From the NCBI GenBank assembly GCA_025800395.1, contig JAOXRU010000317.1, positions 1 through 34,736 on the forward strand: a stretch of DNA of 34,736 nucleotides. The letters run 5' to 3'. The stretch comes from Flavobacteriaceae bacterium (lineage in GTDB: Bacteria; Bacteroidota; Bacteroidia; Flavobacteriales; Flavobacteriaceae). Of the stretch, positions 1 to 8,233 are shown in pieces (within the stretch, counting starts at the first letter, position 1; every line of letters begins with the position of its first letter). A program made the translations under genes and the position numbers. The notes beneath the pieces were generated by a model. The model searched no databases. It worked only from the letters and a program-made list of their open reading frames with translations, and was not told the origin of the DNA.

Positions 1-873
1 CTCATTGGCATCTACATAGGCTTTTACGCTCTCCGCACTGGCAATATTGGCGGCGGTTGCCGTAGCAAACGAATCGTCGTCTATCAATACCGATTTGTCC
101 ATTTTGGCATCTTGCAAATTCTTTCCCTGCTCCGCAGAAAGAGCATCTGAAGTACCGCCTGTGGTAAGATCGTCTATTACCGTAACATTGCTATTGTCGT
201 CGTTGGCAGGTACCCATTTGCTATTGGTATTATCCCATTTAAGGGTCTGTCCGTCGGTTGGAGCCGTGGTAGTCATGTCTACGGCAGCACCGTCTATTGC
301 GGCTACCTTGGTAGCATTGTATGTGCCGGTTACATCGCCAGTGAAGGCTTCTGTCTTGGCTAGTTTATCGGCTATGGCTGCTGCATTAACCGCTATACCA
401 CTAATATCCTGGTCACCGGAGTTTACCCCGGAAGTATTAGACAGTAGGGTTTGTTGGGCAGGAGTTAGTCCGACTTTGGCGGTATTCACATCGATAAGAT
501 CTTTTAGTACACGCCCTTGGTTCGCAGCTAAAGGCTCGGTTGTACTGGTGGAGGTCAAATGATCTACTATAGAAGCGATTTCTCCGGTAGATAATTTATT
601 CCATTTATTGTCTGCCCAGTAGTAGTAGCCTTTTTGAAGGCCAGCTGCTGTGCTGGTGTTAAATACCATTAGGCTTTCTACATTGCCATTGGCAATGGTG
701 GTATTGTCTGTTTCGGATTGCAGGCTTACATTAGGAATAAGAATTCCTCGATTGTTGGCCACCACCTCCAGCTGGGCAGATGGATTGGGGGTAGTGGTTC
801 CTATACCCACTTGACCATAAGAGTAAGTTGCAAAAAGCAAACTGCAACCTACAATTAACTTTAAGTTTTTCAT
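1..873 (-). CDS. Secreted tail-fibre-like repeat protein, C-terminus beyond window
   Basis: An open minus-strand frame runs from an ATG at 873 to the window edge (291 codons, no stop), so only the N-terminal part is seen. Residues 1-21 look like a signal peptide ending YSYGQ. Next comes the VGIGTTTP motif that begins many flavobacterial secreted fibre-like proteins, then a YYYWADNKWNKLS segment. Two related modules follow, each with a T-x-x-L-(A/S)-A-x-QG core (TEPLAANQGRVLKDLID and TSDALSAEQGKNLQD), plus an NTSGVNSGDQ motif known from phage tail-fibre proteins. Such proteins often end in a chaperone/peptidase S74 or T9SS sorting domain, but that part is not visible. Cellular role unknown; a surface adhesin or fibre is inferred. 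There is a long AT-rich leader upstream and no clear TAnnTTTG promoter. Confidence 0.85.
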   Translation of the reverse strand, partial: MKNLKLIVGCSLLFATYSYGQVGIGTTTPNPSAQLEVVANNRGILIPNVSLQSETDNTTIANGNVESLMVFNTSTAAGLQKGYYYWADNKWNKLSTGEIASIVDHLTSTSTTEPLAANQGRVLKDLIDVNTAKVGLTPAQQTLLSNTSGVNSGDQDISGIAVNAAAIADKLAKTEAFTGDVTGTYNATKVAAIDGAAVDMTTTAPTDGQTLKWDNTNSKWVPANDDNSNVTVIDDLTTGGTSDALSAEQGKNLQDAKMDKSVLIDDDSFATATAANIASAESVKAYVDANE

Positions 874-1041
874 TTATAGATATTTAAGGTTATGTTAAGA
901 TTAATTTAGTTTAAAATATTTTGGGTTAGAAAACACCCCATATCGAAACGGGGAAATCGTTATATCGACTTACCTATTTCGCATGAATTTGGCCGTTTAT
1001 TTCTTAGAAAAAGAACCTAGAGGTTATATCATTTAGAACTG

Positions 1042-1296
1042 CTAGATTTGAAGTATTCCTTTAAAAAAAGTTGCATTTCTACTTAAATGATAGATGTAAA
1101 AAAGACAATAAGCGATTAAAAAGAAACCAATAATTATTCGACCTTCCAAACGATTTTGTTGGACTATCCGATCATAATCATTTTCATCCAAACTTGCTGT
1201 TTTGTGATGGTGAAAAATTAAATTTTTGAAGTGATATACCGCCGATCGATATTTCCGAAAGCAGAAAAGCTTTAGTTTGTTAATAGTTGTTAGCAT
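1042..1296 (-). CDS. Doubtful small membrane protein ORF
   Basis: A minus-strand ORF of 84 codons with one likely membrane segment (about residues 54-72, IIIGFFLIAYCLFYIYHL) after a basic, His-rich N-terminal half. It sits alone in an AT-rich region about 170 bases upstream of the tail-fibre-like gene. I recognise no family, see no promoter of the local type, and ORFs of this length arise by chance in such sequence. It could be a genuine small protein, but the evidence is only the open frame and the hydrophobic stretch. Confidence 0.2.
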   Translation of the reverse strand: MLTTINKLKLFCFRKYRSAVYHFKNLIFHHHKTASLDENDYDRIVQQNRLEGRIIIGFFLIAYCLFYIYHLSRNATFFKGILQI

Positions 1297-1837
1297 GGGA
1301 ACCGAAGTCTAATCCTAGACTAGATTTTTCCACATCTTAATAATTCGCTCTACGAAGTACGCTATTTCTATGCTACAGACCCAATTTATGTTGTGTATAT
1401 GCTATATTTGTAGGTGAAAATTGCTTGGTGAGCAGCAGTGCTTATCATATAGAATATTTACACATTATTGTGGGGTCTAAGAATATTTTTGATTCCTATT
1501 TTTAAGCAACAAAAAAGGTTGTATTAAATACATTAAAATATCATATTAACCTTATTTAAAAAGGATTTAAAGAAAGTATTGCTTAAAAAATATAAATCGC
1601 TTTTAGACATTTAAACCGATATTTTATAGTATAGAAGACACTTAAAAGAATTATTACTTTTAATCTATATATAAAATAAAAAAACTTTTTAAATTGTTGA
1701 TTTTTGGATAAACTGAAATTTCGTATAGAAAATATTGCTCAAGGAAAAAAGATACTAATTTATCTCTTTATTGAGATGAATTTTTGTGAAAACATAAAAA
1801 TTTAAACAACTTCAAAACCATCTTTACTTATCTATTT

Positions 1838-1871
1838 TAAAAAAAACCCCAAGATCCCTAGCCCTGGGGTT
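1838..1871 (-). terminator. Intrinsic terminator, minus strand
   Basis: The arms AACCCCA (1845-1851) and TGGGGTT (1865-1871) are perfectly complementary around a 13-base loop. Read on the minus strand the stem is followed by an uninterrupted run of eight T residues. It lies about 580 bases downstream of the last gene of the pilus-like operon, with no ORF in between, so it either ends a long 3' UTR or belongs to a separate small RNA. Confidence 0.75.
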
Positions 1872-2110
1872 CTATTAGATTAACGACCTACTCGTTGTAA
1901 TCTAAACTAAACATATCGTTATTTATTTGTTTTGCAAAAAGGAGCATTATGAAATAACTGCATCTTAAAGTAGATTAACCAATAACCTATTTACTTTAGG
2001 GCTAAGACTATTATAGTGTAAATGATACGCTAAAATCATTTTACATACTTTTAAAGCTATATTTTCATAAGCCCCTATTGCAAAAGTCTTTCATCCAGAT
2101 CGACTAGTCA
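1838..2110 (-). ncRNA. Candidate structured small RNA ending at an intrinsic terminator
   Basis: Several inverted repeats lie in series upstream of the strong terminator on the minus strand: GTAAATGAT/ATCATTTTAC (2018-2044, one bulge), AAAGTA/TACTTT (1967-1997), and AGATT-A-ACGA/TCGT-TGT-AATCT (1877-1903, internal loop). A TAATTTTG box matching the local TAnnTTTG -7 motif lies at 2112-2119 in the right orientation, but no -33 TTG is at the expected distance. No ORF explains the conserved-looking terminator. It could instead be the 3' UTR of the operon that ends at 2453. The boundaries are inferred. Confidence 0.3.
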
Positions 2111-2382
2111 TCAAAATTATTGGTATAGCGTATCTTAAATGATAGCTTGGGAAAACCAAAAAATACCATCCTAATGAAAAAAACGACCTACTTCATTTTT
2201 TTTCATAACGTTGCCCGCAGACAGTATTTTAATTATTCTAATGAGACATCAAATCCATAAAGAACGGATTACTAAACAATAAAATATGAACAATTTTTTA
2301 AGGAAACATTCCAAAGAAGTATTGTATACTTTGCTAATTGCCTTTCACATGGTAAAACTATGAAAGTCTATATATAACATGG

Positions 2383-2433
2383 TTAGCAAACGCTAAACTC
2401 CCTAAAAAAGAGGTCTTTATTAGCATTTGCTAA
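2383..2433. repeat. Paired palindrome, copy 1 (downstream of pilus-like operon)
   Basis: Two TTAGCnnnnGCTAA palindromes, at 2383-2396 (spacer AAAC) and 2420-2433 (spacer ATTT), start 37 bases apart. The two sites are also complementary to each other at 13 of 14 positions, so the unit can fold as one long hairpin or two short ones. It begins 19 bases past the stop of the last pilus-like gene. Related pairs lie at 7803-7853 and 8234-8285 in the same orientation. Confidence 0.6.
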
Positions 2434-2452
2434 TGCAGAAACTACTACACCA

Positions 2453-2935
2453 TTACAATGCGCTAACCGTATACACTACTCGAGCGCGAAACCTTTTATT
2501 TGCTCGCACAGGTAAAGTAACAGACACACCAGAAAGTTGGTATTGTAAATGAATATCATACCTACTTCCATATAAATAAAAGAAATCGTCTGATAATGTA
2601 GATACAGACTGATAGGTAGTTCCTCCCCAAATAAAAACAAAACCAGATGCAGTACCCTCATTGGTTCGCCTCACTTGCAACTCTAAATCGGGATGCCAAG
2701 AACCGGTATTGGTGAGCTGCACTTCCACCCGCCACCAGGTATTATCGGCATTATAAAGATTTAGCAAATGCTTGTCTGCGGCACTTTCATACGTTCCCAC
2801 ATAATCGGTACCTGCTTCTGTGAGTTCGTTGCGAACATTGGTTTTCCAATTGCTACCTTGGAGCAATAAATTTTGCCCAAACACTGCTTGAAAACTACAA
2901 AATATACCAATAAACACAATACTTCTCCAATACAT
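2453..2935 (-). CDS. Third secreted subunit of pilus-like operon (possible tip or minor subunit)
   Basis: 160 residues with a signal peptide (about 1-20, ending AVFGQ) and a Trp/Tyr-rich, all-beta mature chain. The centre (WWRVEVQLTNTGSWHPDLEL) differs from the other two subunits, but the last strand ends VVYTVSAL, matching the C-terminal YT(I/V) signature of the two other small proteins of the operon. It is the last gene; its ATG lies one base past the TGA of the preceding subunit. Its distal position and different body suggest a tip, adhesive or terminating subunit; this is inference from chaperone-usher operons. I recognise no named family. A palindrome pair follows its stop directly. Confidence 0.8.
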   Translation of the reverse strand: MYWRSIVFIGIFCSFQAVFGQNLLLQGSNWKTNVRNELTEAGTDYVGTYESAADKHLLNLYNADNTWWRVEVQLTNTGSWHPDLELQVRRTNEGTASGFVFIWGGTTYQSVSTLSDDFFYLYGSRYDIHLQYQLSGVSVTLPVRANKRFRARVVYTVSAL

Positions 2936-2936
2936 A

Positions 2937-3473
2937 TCAATAGTCTTGAATGGTGTAAAACAAACGAATTACTTGGTCTTCTATGGCCGATATAAGGGCA
3001 TAATCACTTACTATGGCAGAAATTTGGAGTTGGTGCCCAAAATTAACCCCATTGCCTGTGTAAGCCCCTCCAATATTAGAAATAAGCTTCTGAGGAATAG
3101 AGGTAACTGTTACCATGGGCTCTGGAACACCAATTTGGCCATTGCACCCAAGACAAGTTTCTGCTTGTACCATAAGATCTAAGCCACTTATAGGTTGGTC
3201 TAATTCTATATAAATATCTAGATTGCTATCCCCAACAAAAAGAGAATTACTATAGTTTATCCATTTCAAATCATTAGTGGTACTCACAGAAGCCTCTCCG
3301 GCTTCTGGACTTGGTTGAAGAACAATACTAATCGCACTATTGTCTGGCTCTATATCCATTAGGGTAACTGTATCGATTCGCAATATGATATTTTTTCCTG
3401 CCGAGGTTTGTGCAGAAACCAATATTACCTTCAGCAATAAGAACAAAAACACATATTTTAAACTCCACTTCAT
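2937..3473 (-). CDS. Second secreted pilin-like subunit
   Basis: 178 residues with a signal peptide (about 1-22, ending LVSAQ) and an all-beta mature chain. It is a paralogue of the 186-residue subunit at the head of the operon. Shared features are an N-terminal strand ending in aliphatic-D-(I/V)-E, an EAG(E/D) motif, LIS-x-IG-x-x-YTGNG followed by GHQL, and a terminal strand ending YTIQDY (YTISDI in the paralogue). It has a CLGC pair at mid-chain that the paralogue lacks. It starts two bases after the barrel gene's stop and ends one base before the next subunit's ATG, so translation is probably coupled. A minor or adaptor subunit is the inferred role. Confidence 0.83.
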   Translation of the reverse strand: MKWSLKYVFLFLLLKVILVSAQTSAGKNIILRIDTVTLMDIEPDNSAISIVLQPSPEAGEASVSTTNDLKWINYSNSLFVGDSNLDIYIELDQPISGLDLMVQAETCLGCNGQIGVPEPMVTVTSIPQKLISNIGGAYTGNGVNFGHQLQISAIVSDYALISAIEDQVIRLFYTIQDY

Positions 3474-3475
3474 TT

Positions 3476-6112
3476 TTAATTGTTTTTTTGTAAAAATTTA
3501 ATTTTTCTTTTCTTTTTAGCTAAAGGTATGCTAATATTTACATGCTCGCCAGCTTTGGTATCTATTACAAATTTTGTTTTTAAAAGCTGTAGAGAAGATC
3601 GATCTTCTGCCATGGCTGCACTCAAATTCCAGATACCTGGATTGAGATTGTGAAACGAAAAACTAGCAGTAATTGCACCATAATGGTAGTACTGCTTGTC
3701 TCCTTGGGTTAGCTTTAACAGAACTTGTTGACTCTTATCTTCTTCTTTAAACTTACCTCCGCTCAGATCTTGTACAAATTTTCCGGATATACTAACTGCC
3801 TTTGAGACTGTAAAAGACACCTCTTGAACTGGCGCATCTATTTCTATTTCTTTAGGCAAATCTAAATCTGTTACCAAACCGTTTTGCAAATCTTCTGGAT
3901 GCACATACAAAAGATACTTTCCGGGTAATAGCTGACTAAAACTAAAATAACCATTTGCATTGCAAATTGTTTTATGCTGGCCCAGCTGCAAACGAATGGG
4001 CTTATTCGAAACCCCATTAAACAATACCTTCCCTTCGAGCTTAGACCTTTTGTTAGACATTTTTAATTGTAGCGGTACTTGTAACGCATAATGAAATTGC
4101 AAAGTCCAATATTGCTGGTCATCTAAATGATACATATATCCGTAATTAACCCCAAGCCGCAAAGAATGGTGCTTTAGAAACTTCTGTTGCAATTGCAGAT
4201 TAAAATTACTTCGATCTCGATAAGACTCTTCTATATTAAAATTGTTCTGTACACCAATACTCCAATTAGTAGAAGGGCTTAATTTATGTTTAAAATTTGC
4301 CCCAACAACAAACAACTCGGTTTGTGCGCTGTTGTAACGTATACTGTTTTGGTAATTCATATATGCCACAGCGTTTATTTTTCCAAAATCTGCACTACCA
4401 AACATATTCCACTCCCAAAACTCTTCTCGATTATTATTTATAAAATTCTCTGTGCGACCTATTCTAAACTGCGATTCTAGAACAATATTATTCCATTTTT
4501 TCTCTAATTCTGTATACAAATTTTGCTCTTCGTACCAGAATTTTTTATCTTCATTTCTATCTTCTCTCAGGCGATTTTCATACCCCATTTTTAAAAAAAA
4601 CTGTTTCCAAATTTCGGCTTTTAAATAGGCAAATCTTGTTTTGGTATACGGAGACTGGCGGTATATGGTATCTAATTGACGTTTTTGATAATCTTCCAAA
4701 AATCGCACCCCTGCATCTATTCTATCTGTGAGTTTGGCTCGTATACTTACCAGCTTATAAGATGTGTTTTGAAAATAACCTCTAAAATCTTTATTGGTGC
4801 TAAGGGTACTTGCTAATACATATACCCTAGGGTGTTTCCAAAACAACTTCGCAAAATATCCATACCCCATATTTTCCGTATCCTTACTTGCCGAAATCTC
4901 ACCTTCCAATTCGAGATTTTTAAGTATGCGACTTTGAATTCCCACAAAACTTAAATGTACCGGATTGTTATTGGCATCGGTTTTGTGCAAATACCCCAAA
5001 TTAAGTCGTTGCAGATGGTTGCTGTAATTAAAATGCACACCGCCAACATGCTGCTCTGCCTCAAAAAACAAAGGCTGATAATAATACCCCTCTATGCGCC
5101 ACTGGTTTTGTTTCCATTCTAAAGCACCACCCCTAGCCATGCGTGCATTTTGCGTAAGTACAGATCCTCGAAAGGAACGATCGCCCAAAAACAATTTTAA
5201 CTTAGGATTTTGATACGCAAAACGAAAACTGTTGAAATTTCGGTTTATAGGATCGGTGTTATAGGTTAAAAATTTTCCGTAGGCATCGATATGGTGCTTA
5301 TTTAAATTTCCTCTAAGGTGTAACTCATTCCACCAATTATCGCGATACACCTCTCTGTTTTTTTGCCCTAGATAATAACTAGAAAACTGCAAAGGAATGG
5401 TTTGTTTGTTTTTTTTTGGTACCACATTCACAGCATAGACCTCTACCGTTTTGGTTTCTTTTAGCAACAAAGAGTCGCTCTTTTGCTCCAAAAGTTGGAC
5501 CTCCAAAATCTCTTCTCTAAAAGCACTTAAACTTTTGTTAAACACTGTTTGTATAGATACTTCTTTTTGTGTATTTGGCGGCAACTTTATTTTTTTGGCA
5601 TCGGCACTACTCAAACTATCGAGGCGAAAATACACTTGACTATTCACATTTCCTTTGTTTTGTATTCTATAACGCTGCGTAATAGTATCGCCTTCGAATA
5701 CGAATTTAGGAAGTGTAGACACGGCCGACATTTCAATTACTGAATTTTGACTTATCTCTACGGAAAATACCGCTCGTATTATTTTATTACGCCCTTCTAG
5801 AATGGCTTTATAGTTAATGGTATTTTGCCCTGGTGGCGTTCCTTTTGGTACGAAAATCGTAACGGGCTCTATCTTAGAAGTATTGGGCTGAATCTTTATT
5901 TGATCTCTTCCATTAATTAAAGACCAAGTTTCTGGCAACAAGACACTTGTACTCAAGTGCACGGATTGCGAAGATTGGTTGGAAATTTTAATAAGAATGG
6001 TTTTGGTGTCCCCAGCAGTTGCAGATACCTTTGGCGACAATGTTGTAATTTGTACATATTGCCCTAAGGCATAGGCTGGTAAAAACAGTATCATAAAAAT
6101 ACAATATTTCAA
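3476..6112 (-). CDS. Usher-like outer-membrane barrel with N- and C-terminal Ig-like domains
   Basis: About 878 residues from a TTG at 6112, which gives a proper signal peptide (KYCIFMILFLPAYALGQ) and starts 7 bases after the chaperone-like gene's stop. An upstream ATG at 6172 in the same frame overlaps that gene and puts a charged extension ahead of the signal, so it is less likely; an ATG at 6094 is also possible. Residues about 18-230 form two Ig-like domains (NQSSQSVHLS, then NKGNVNSQVYF). About 240-675 is rich in alternating aromatic strands typical of an outer-membrane barrel, including FLGDRSFRGSVLTQNARM. Two beta-sandwich modules follow, the first of carboxypeptidase-regulatory type (ANGYFSFSQLLPGKYLLYV). 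Barrel plus paired C-terminal sandwiches resembles a fimbrial usher, but no classical PapC N-terminal or plug domain is evident. Assembly and secretion of the flanking subunits is inferred from context. Confidence 0.8.
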   Translation of the reverse strand: MKYCIFMILFLPAYALGQYVQITTLSPKVSATAGDTKTILIKISNQSSQSVHLSTSVLLPETWSLINGRDQIKIQPNTSKIEPVTIFVPKGTPPGQNTINYKAILEGRNKIIRAVFSVEISQNSVIEMSAVSTLPKFVFEGDTITQRYRIQNKGNVNSQVYFRLDSLSSADAKKIKLPPNTQKEVSIQTVFNKSLSAFREEILEVQLLEQKSDSLLLKETKTVEVYAVNVVPKKNKQTIPLQFSSYYLGQKNREVYRDNWWNELHLRGNLNKHHIDAYGKFLTYNTDPINRNFNSFRFAYQNPKLKLFLGDRSFRGSVLTQNARMARGGALEWKQNQWRIEGYYYQPLFFEAEQHVGGVHFNYSNHLQRLNLGYLHKTDANNNPVHLSFVGIQSRILKNLELEGEISASKDTENMGYGYFAKLFWKHPRVYVLASTLSTNKDFRGYFQNTSYKLVSIRAKLTDRIDAGVRFLEDYQKRQLDTIYRQSPYTKTRFAYLKAEIWKQFFLKMGYENRLREDRNEDKKFWYEEQNLYTELEKKWNNIVLESQFRIGRTENFINNNREEFWEWNMFGSADFGKINAVAYMNYQNSIRYNSAQTELFVVGANFKHKLSPSTNWSIGVQNNFNIEESYRDRSNFNLQLQQKFLKHHSLRLGVNYGYMYHLDDQQYWTLQFHYALQVPLQLKMSNKRSKLEGKVLFNGVSNKPIRLQLGQHKTICNANGYFSFSQLLPGKYLLYVHPEDLQNGLVTDLDLPKEIEIDAPVQEVSFTVSKAVSISGKFVQDLSGGKFKEEDKSQQVLLKLTQGDKQYYHYGAITASFSFHNLNPGIWNLSAAMAEDRSSLQLLKTKFVIDTKAGEHVNISIPLAKKKRKIKFLQKNN

Positions 6113-6119
6113 CCATTGC

Positions 6120-6917
6120 TTACTCAATCTTATGTAGCTTATAATTATAACCAAACATCTCATCGTTTGCACAAGTAGCTATCACCACCACTTCGTACAC
6201 TCCTTCGGGAACCGTCTCCAACGAAATTCTGTATTTTTTTTGGGCATTTGGCAATAAACTTATTACGCCCTTTTCTTTTATTTCAATTTCATCGCCTGTT
6301 TCTTCTTCATACAACTCTGCTCGCAACTGCAATTTGTGATACACATTTCCTTTGTTACAAAGTTCTAATTCTAAAAAACTACCCATTGTATTATTTAAGG
6401 TCTCCGCCTTGTTAAAATGGATAATCGATTGCGTATTTTTTTCCATGGCTATATCTGTAACCATCAAAACCGCATATCGTACTACGCTAGAAATGCTAAA
6501 ATTGTTTTTTTGAGGCGTGTTTTCATGCGAAATTGGTTCTATCATAAGCACAGACCACCTACTGCCTCCCTTTTGTAAAGAATTAGGCACTTTTATAGTA
6601 TAGGGTATATTTCTTGTTTCCTTAGCCCCTAGTGTAATATTTCCTTCGAGTATTTCGACCCAACTGGCATTACTAGACACTAGACTCCCTTTTGGACTAT
6701 ACGCTCCTTTGGAATTTTCGTTGTAAGCGTAATCTAACATATATATCTTCACACTTTTGGGGAACTCTGAAGTATTTTGTAAGCTTATAAAACCTTTTTG
6801 AACAGCCCCCAATTCGAGCGTGTAATGATGGGTTAACCCATTAACTACAACAACACTTGCTTTGGTTTGCCCCACCCATAACAAGAAAAACAGTACAAAA
6901 TATATATATGATCGCAT
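6120..6917 (-). CDS. Periplasmic Ig-fold chaperone-like protein of pilus-like operon
   Basis: 265 residues from the ATG at 6917; the first 20 are a signal peptide (ending GQTKA). The frame is open further, to a TTG at 6986 overlapping the preceding stop, but that would put 23 residues ahead of the signal. Two Ig-like domains: about 21-132 has the layout of the PapD/DUF916 N-terminal domain (a GFISLQNTS strand, VKIYMLDY, an NASWVEI segment, then IPYTIKVP), and about 133-265 begins with VVRYAVLMVTDI and carries LELELCNKGNVYHKL. Pilus chaperones bind subunits through such paired Ig domains. It lies between the first subunit and the barrel gene, where a chaperone sits in chaperone-usher operons. 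The family assignment is from pattern, not from a search. Confidence 0.8.
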   Translation of the reverse strand: MRSYIYFVLFFLLWVGQTKASVVVVNGLTHHYTLELGAVQKGFISLQNTSEFPKSVKIYMLDYAYNENSKGAYSPKGSLVSSNASWVEILEGNITLGAKETRNIPYTIKVPNSLQKGGSRWSVLMIEPISHENTPQKNNFSISSVVRYAVLMVTDIAMEKNTQSIIHFNKAETLNNTMGSFLELELCNKGNVYHKLQLRAELYEEETGDEIEIKEKGVISLLPNAQKKYRISLETVPEGVYEVVVIATCANDEMFGYNYKLHKIE

Positions 6918-6982
6918 AGAGATAGAGAGAATGGAAGGGAAACCTATAGCTACACAAACCCCCCTTCCGTTTGTTATAAATT

Positions 6983-7543
6983 TCAAATGTCGGAAATAGT
7001 GTAAGTAACCGTAACGGAATTTGAACCTTGGGTTAAATCTTCATAAGACGCAGTAGCCCCTACAACTTCTAGTCCATAGGTGAGCTGGTGCCCATTGGCA
7101 GTACCATTGCCTGTATAGCAACTGCCTATACCGCTAATGAGTGTTGCCTCGGAAGTAGAAAGCACTAGAGCTGCACCAGCAGGAGTTCCTGTAGCACCTT
7201 CTCCGGAGCCACTATAAGCAGCAGCAGCTAAGGTAATATCTACCCCATCTATCTCAGAATCTATACTTACTTTAATGGTTCTTGTTGGATCTGCAGTAGA
7301 CACTATAGATGAATAGTTTAGTGTAAGGCTGGTGTTGTCTGCAGGCGCAGTTAAAGGATCTCCAGCTTCTGTAGGTGCTACAAAATCAAAACTAATGTTT
7401 GTACTTGATGCACTTTCCACATCTACTAAAGCCACTTCTGGTATGGTAATGGATACATTGTGTGTGTCATCTGCATCATCCTGTGCAGAGACCAAGCATA
7501 ACCCGCTAAACAACAAAGCGAGTGTTAATAAATTTTTCTTCAT
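6983..7543 (-). CDS. First (probable major) pilin-like secreted subunit
   Basis: 186 residues; signal peptide about 1-20 (LCLVSAQ). The mature chain is small, acidic, rich in Ser/Thr/Ala and predicted all-beta, beginning VSITIPEVALVDVES and ending SVTVTYTISDI. The terminal strand recalls the end of archaic (spore-coat-U/CsuA-like) pilins, but nothing more specific. It has one mature cysteine, in IGSCYTGNG. First gene of the operon, as expected for a major subunit. The spacing to the chaperone-like ATG is about 65 bases, longer than elsewhere in the operon, which could allow extra mRNA for this gene. No TAnnTTTG promoter is visible within 250 bases upstream. A 9-bp inverted repeat sits 79-160 bases upstream of the start. 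Confidence 0.83.
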   Translation of the reverse strand: MKKNLLTLALLFSGLCLVSAQDDADDTHNVSITIPEVALVDVESASSTNISFDFVAPTEAGDPLTAPADNTSLTLNYSSIVSTADPTRTIKVSIDSEIDGVDITLAAAAYSGSGEGATGTPAGAALVLSTSEATLISGIGSCYTGNGTANGHQLTYGLEVVGATASYEDLTQGSNSVTVTYTISDI

Positions 7544-7802
7544 GATAATTTAATTTGACTAACATTTGGGTTAATAAATAGGTTAATTTTAGGTAGTGGT
7601 GTCAAATTCCACTATAGTTTTAAAAGGCAGCTTGCTAAACCATTATAATACTACTGCTCGAAAATTCCTCTAAATTCTTTCTAAACAAAACAAACTGCCT
7701 TTTGTTTTTTTAATTTAAAATACTACTTGTAGAAGAAAACATCTATAGCTAAACTTCGTAGCATTAGTACACAAAAAAAGACAAATTTGCGGATAGCTTG
7801 TG

Positions 7803-7853
7803 TATGCAATTGCTAACTATTGAAACTCTCCTTCTTTATTTAGCGTTTGCTAA
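7803..7853. repeat. Paired palindrome, copy 2 (upstream of pilus-like operon)
   Basis: A degenerate site TATGCAATTGCTAA (7803-7816) and a perfect-arm site TTAGCGTTTGCTAA (7840-7853), again 37 bases apart start to start. The sequence just before the second site (TCTTTATT) and after it (TG) matches copy 1 as well. Confidence 0.55.
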
Positions 7854-8233
7854 TGTTTTTGGCGTTTATTTGTTAGATTATACCATTTCTAATTTAAAAT
7901 CCCCCCCAACACCATCTGTTTTTTTGAAGTATTTAAGATATTGGTTATTGTGTACAGGGGGAATCTTAATGCACTATTTTTTCGATAAACTACCCTATTG
8001 CAGCTGTTGTTATGCAAACAAAGAAAACACCAGCTTTTGTTATTGGCATCTCCTCCACAACCTAAGCTTTGGAATATTATAACGCTCGTAAGGACAAAAA
8101 TATCGAGGCAGTTCCAGACAGTCTTTAACTACCTCCGCTTCCTTAGCAACTGGATTGTGTTTTGTTTTATTGCCTGGCAAAATTACTGACATAGGTTTTA
8201 GCCAAAAATAAAGAAAATCAAAGGTGGTAACTG

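Larger units (their letters stand above)
874..2452. other. AT-rich region without a confident gene
   Basis: About 1.6 kb of very AT-rich sequence between the tail-fibre-like gene and the pilus-like operon. It holds only the doubtful 84-codon ORF, a CCCC/GGGG hairpin at 936-953 in the leader of the fibre gene, a minus-strand intrinsic terminator at 1838-1871 preceded by other hairpins, and a palindrome pair at 2383-2433. I see no tRNA, rRNA or CRISPR. The composition and lack of coding capacity suggest an accessory boundary. Confidence 0.6.

Noticed and set aside
47..562. Plus-strand open frame across the left edge
   Set aside because: It is the shadow of the minus-strand tail-fibre-like gene, whose reverse frame carries a signal peptide and known modules.
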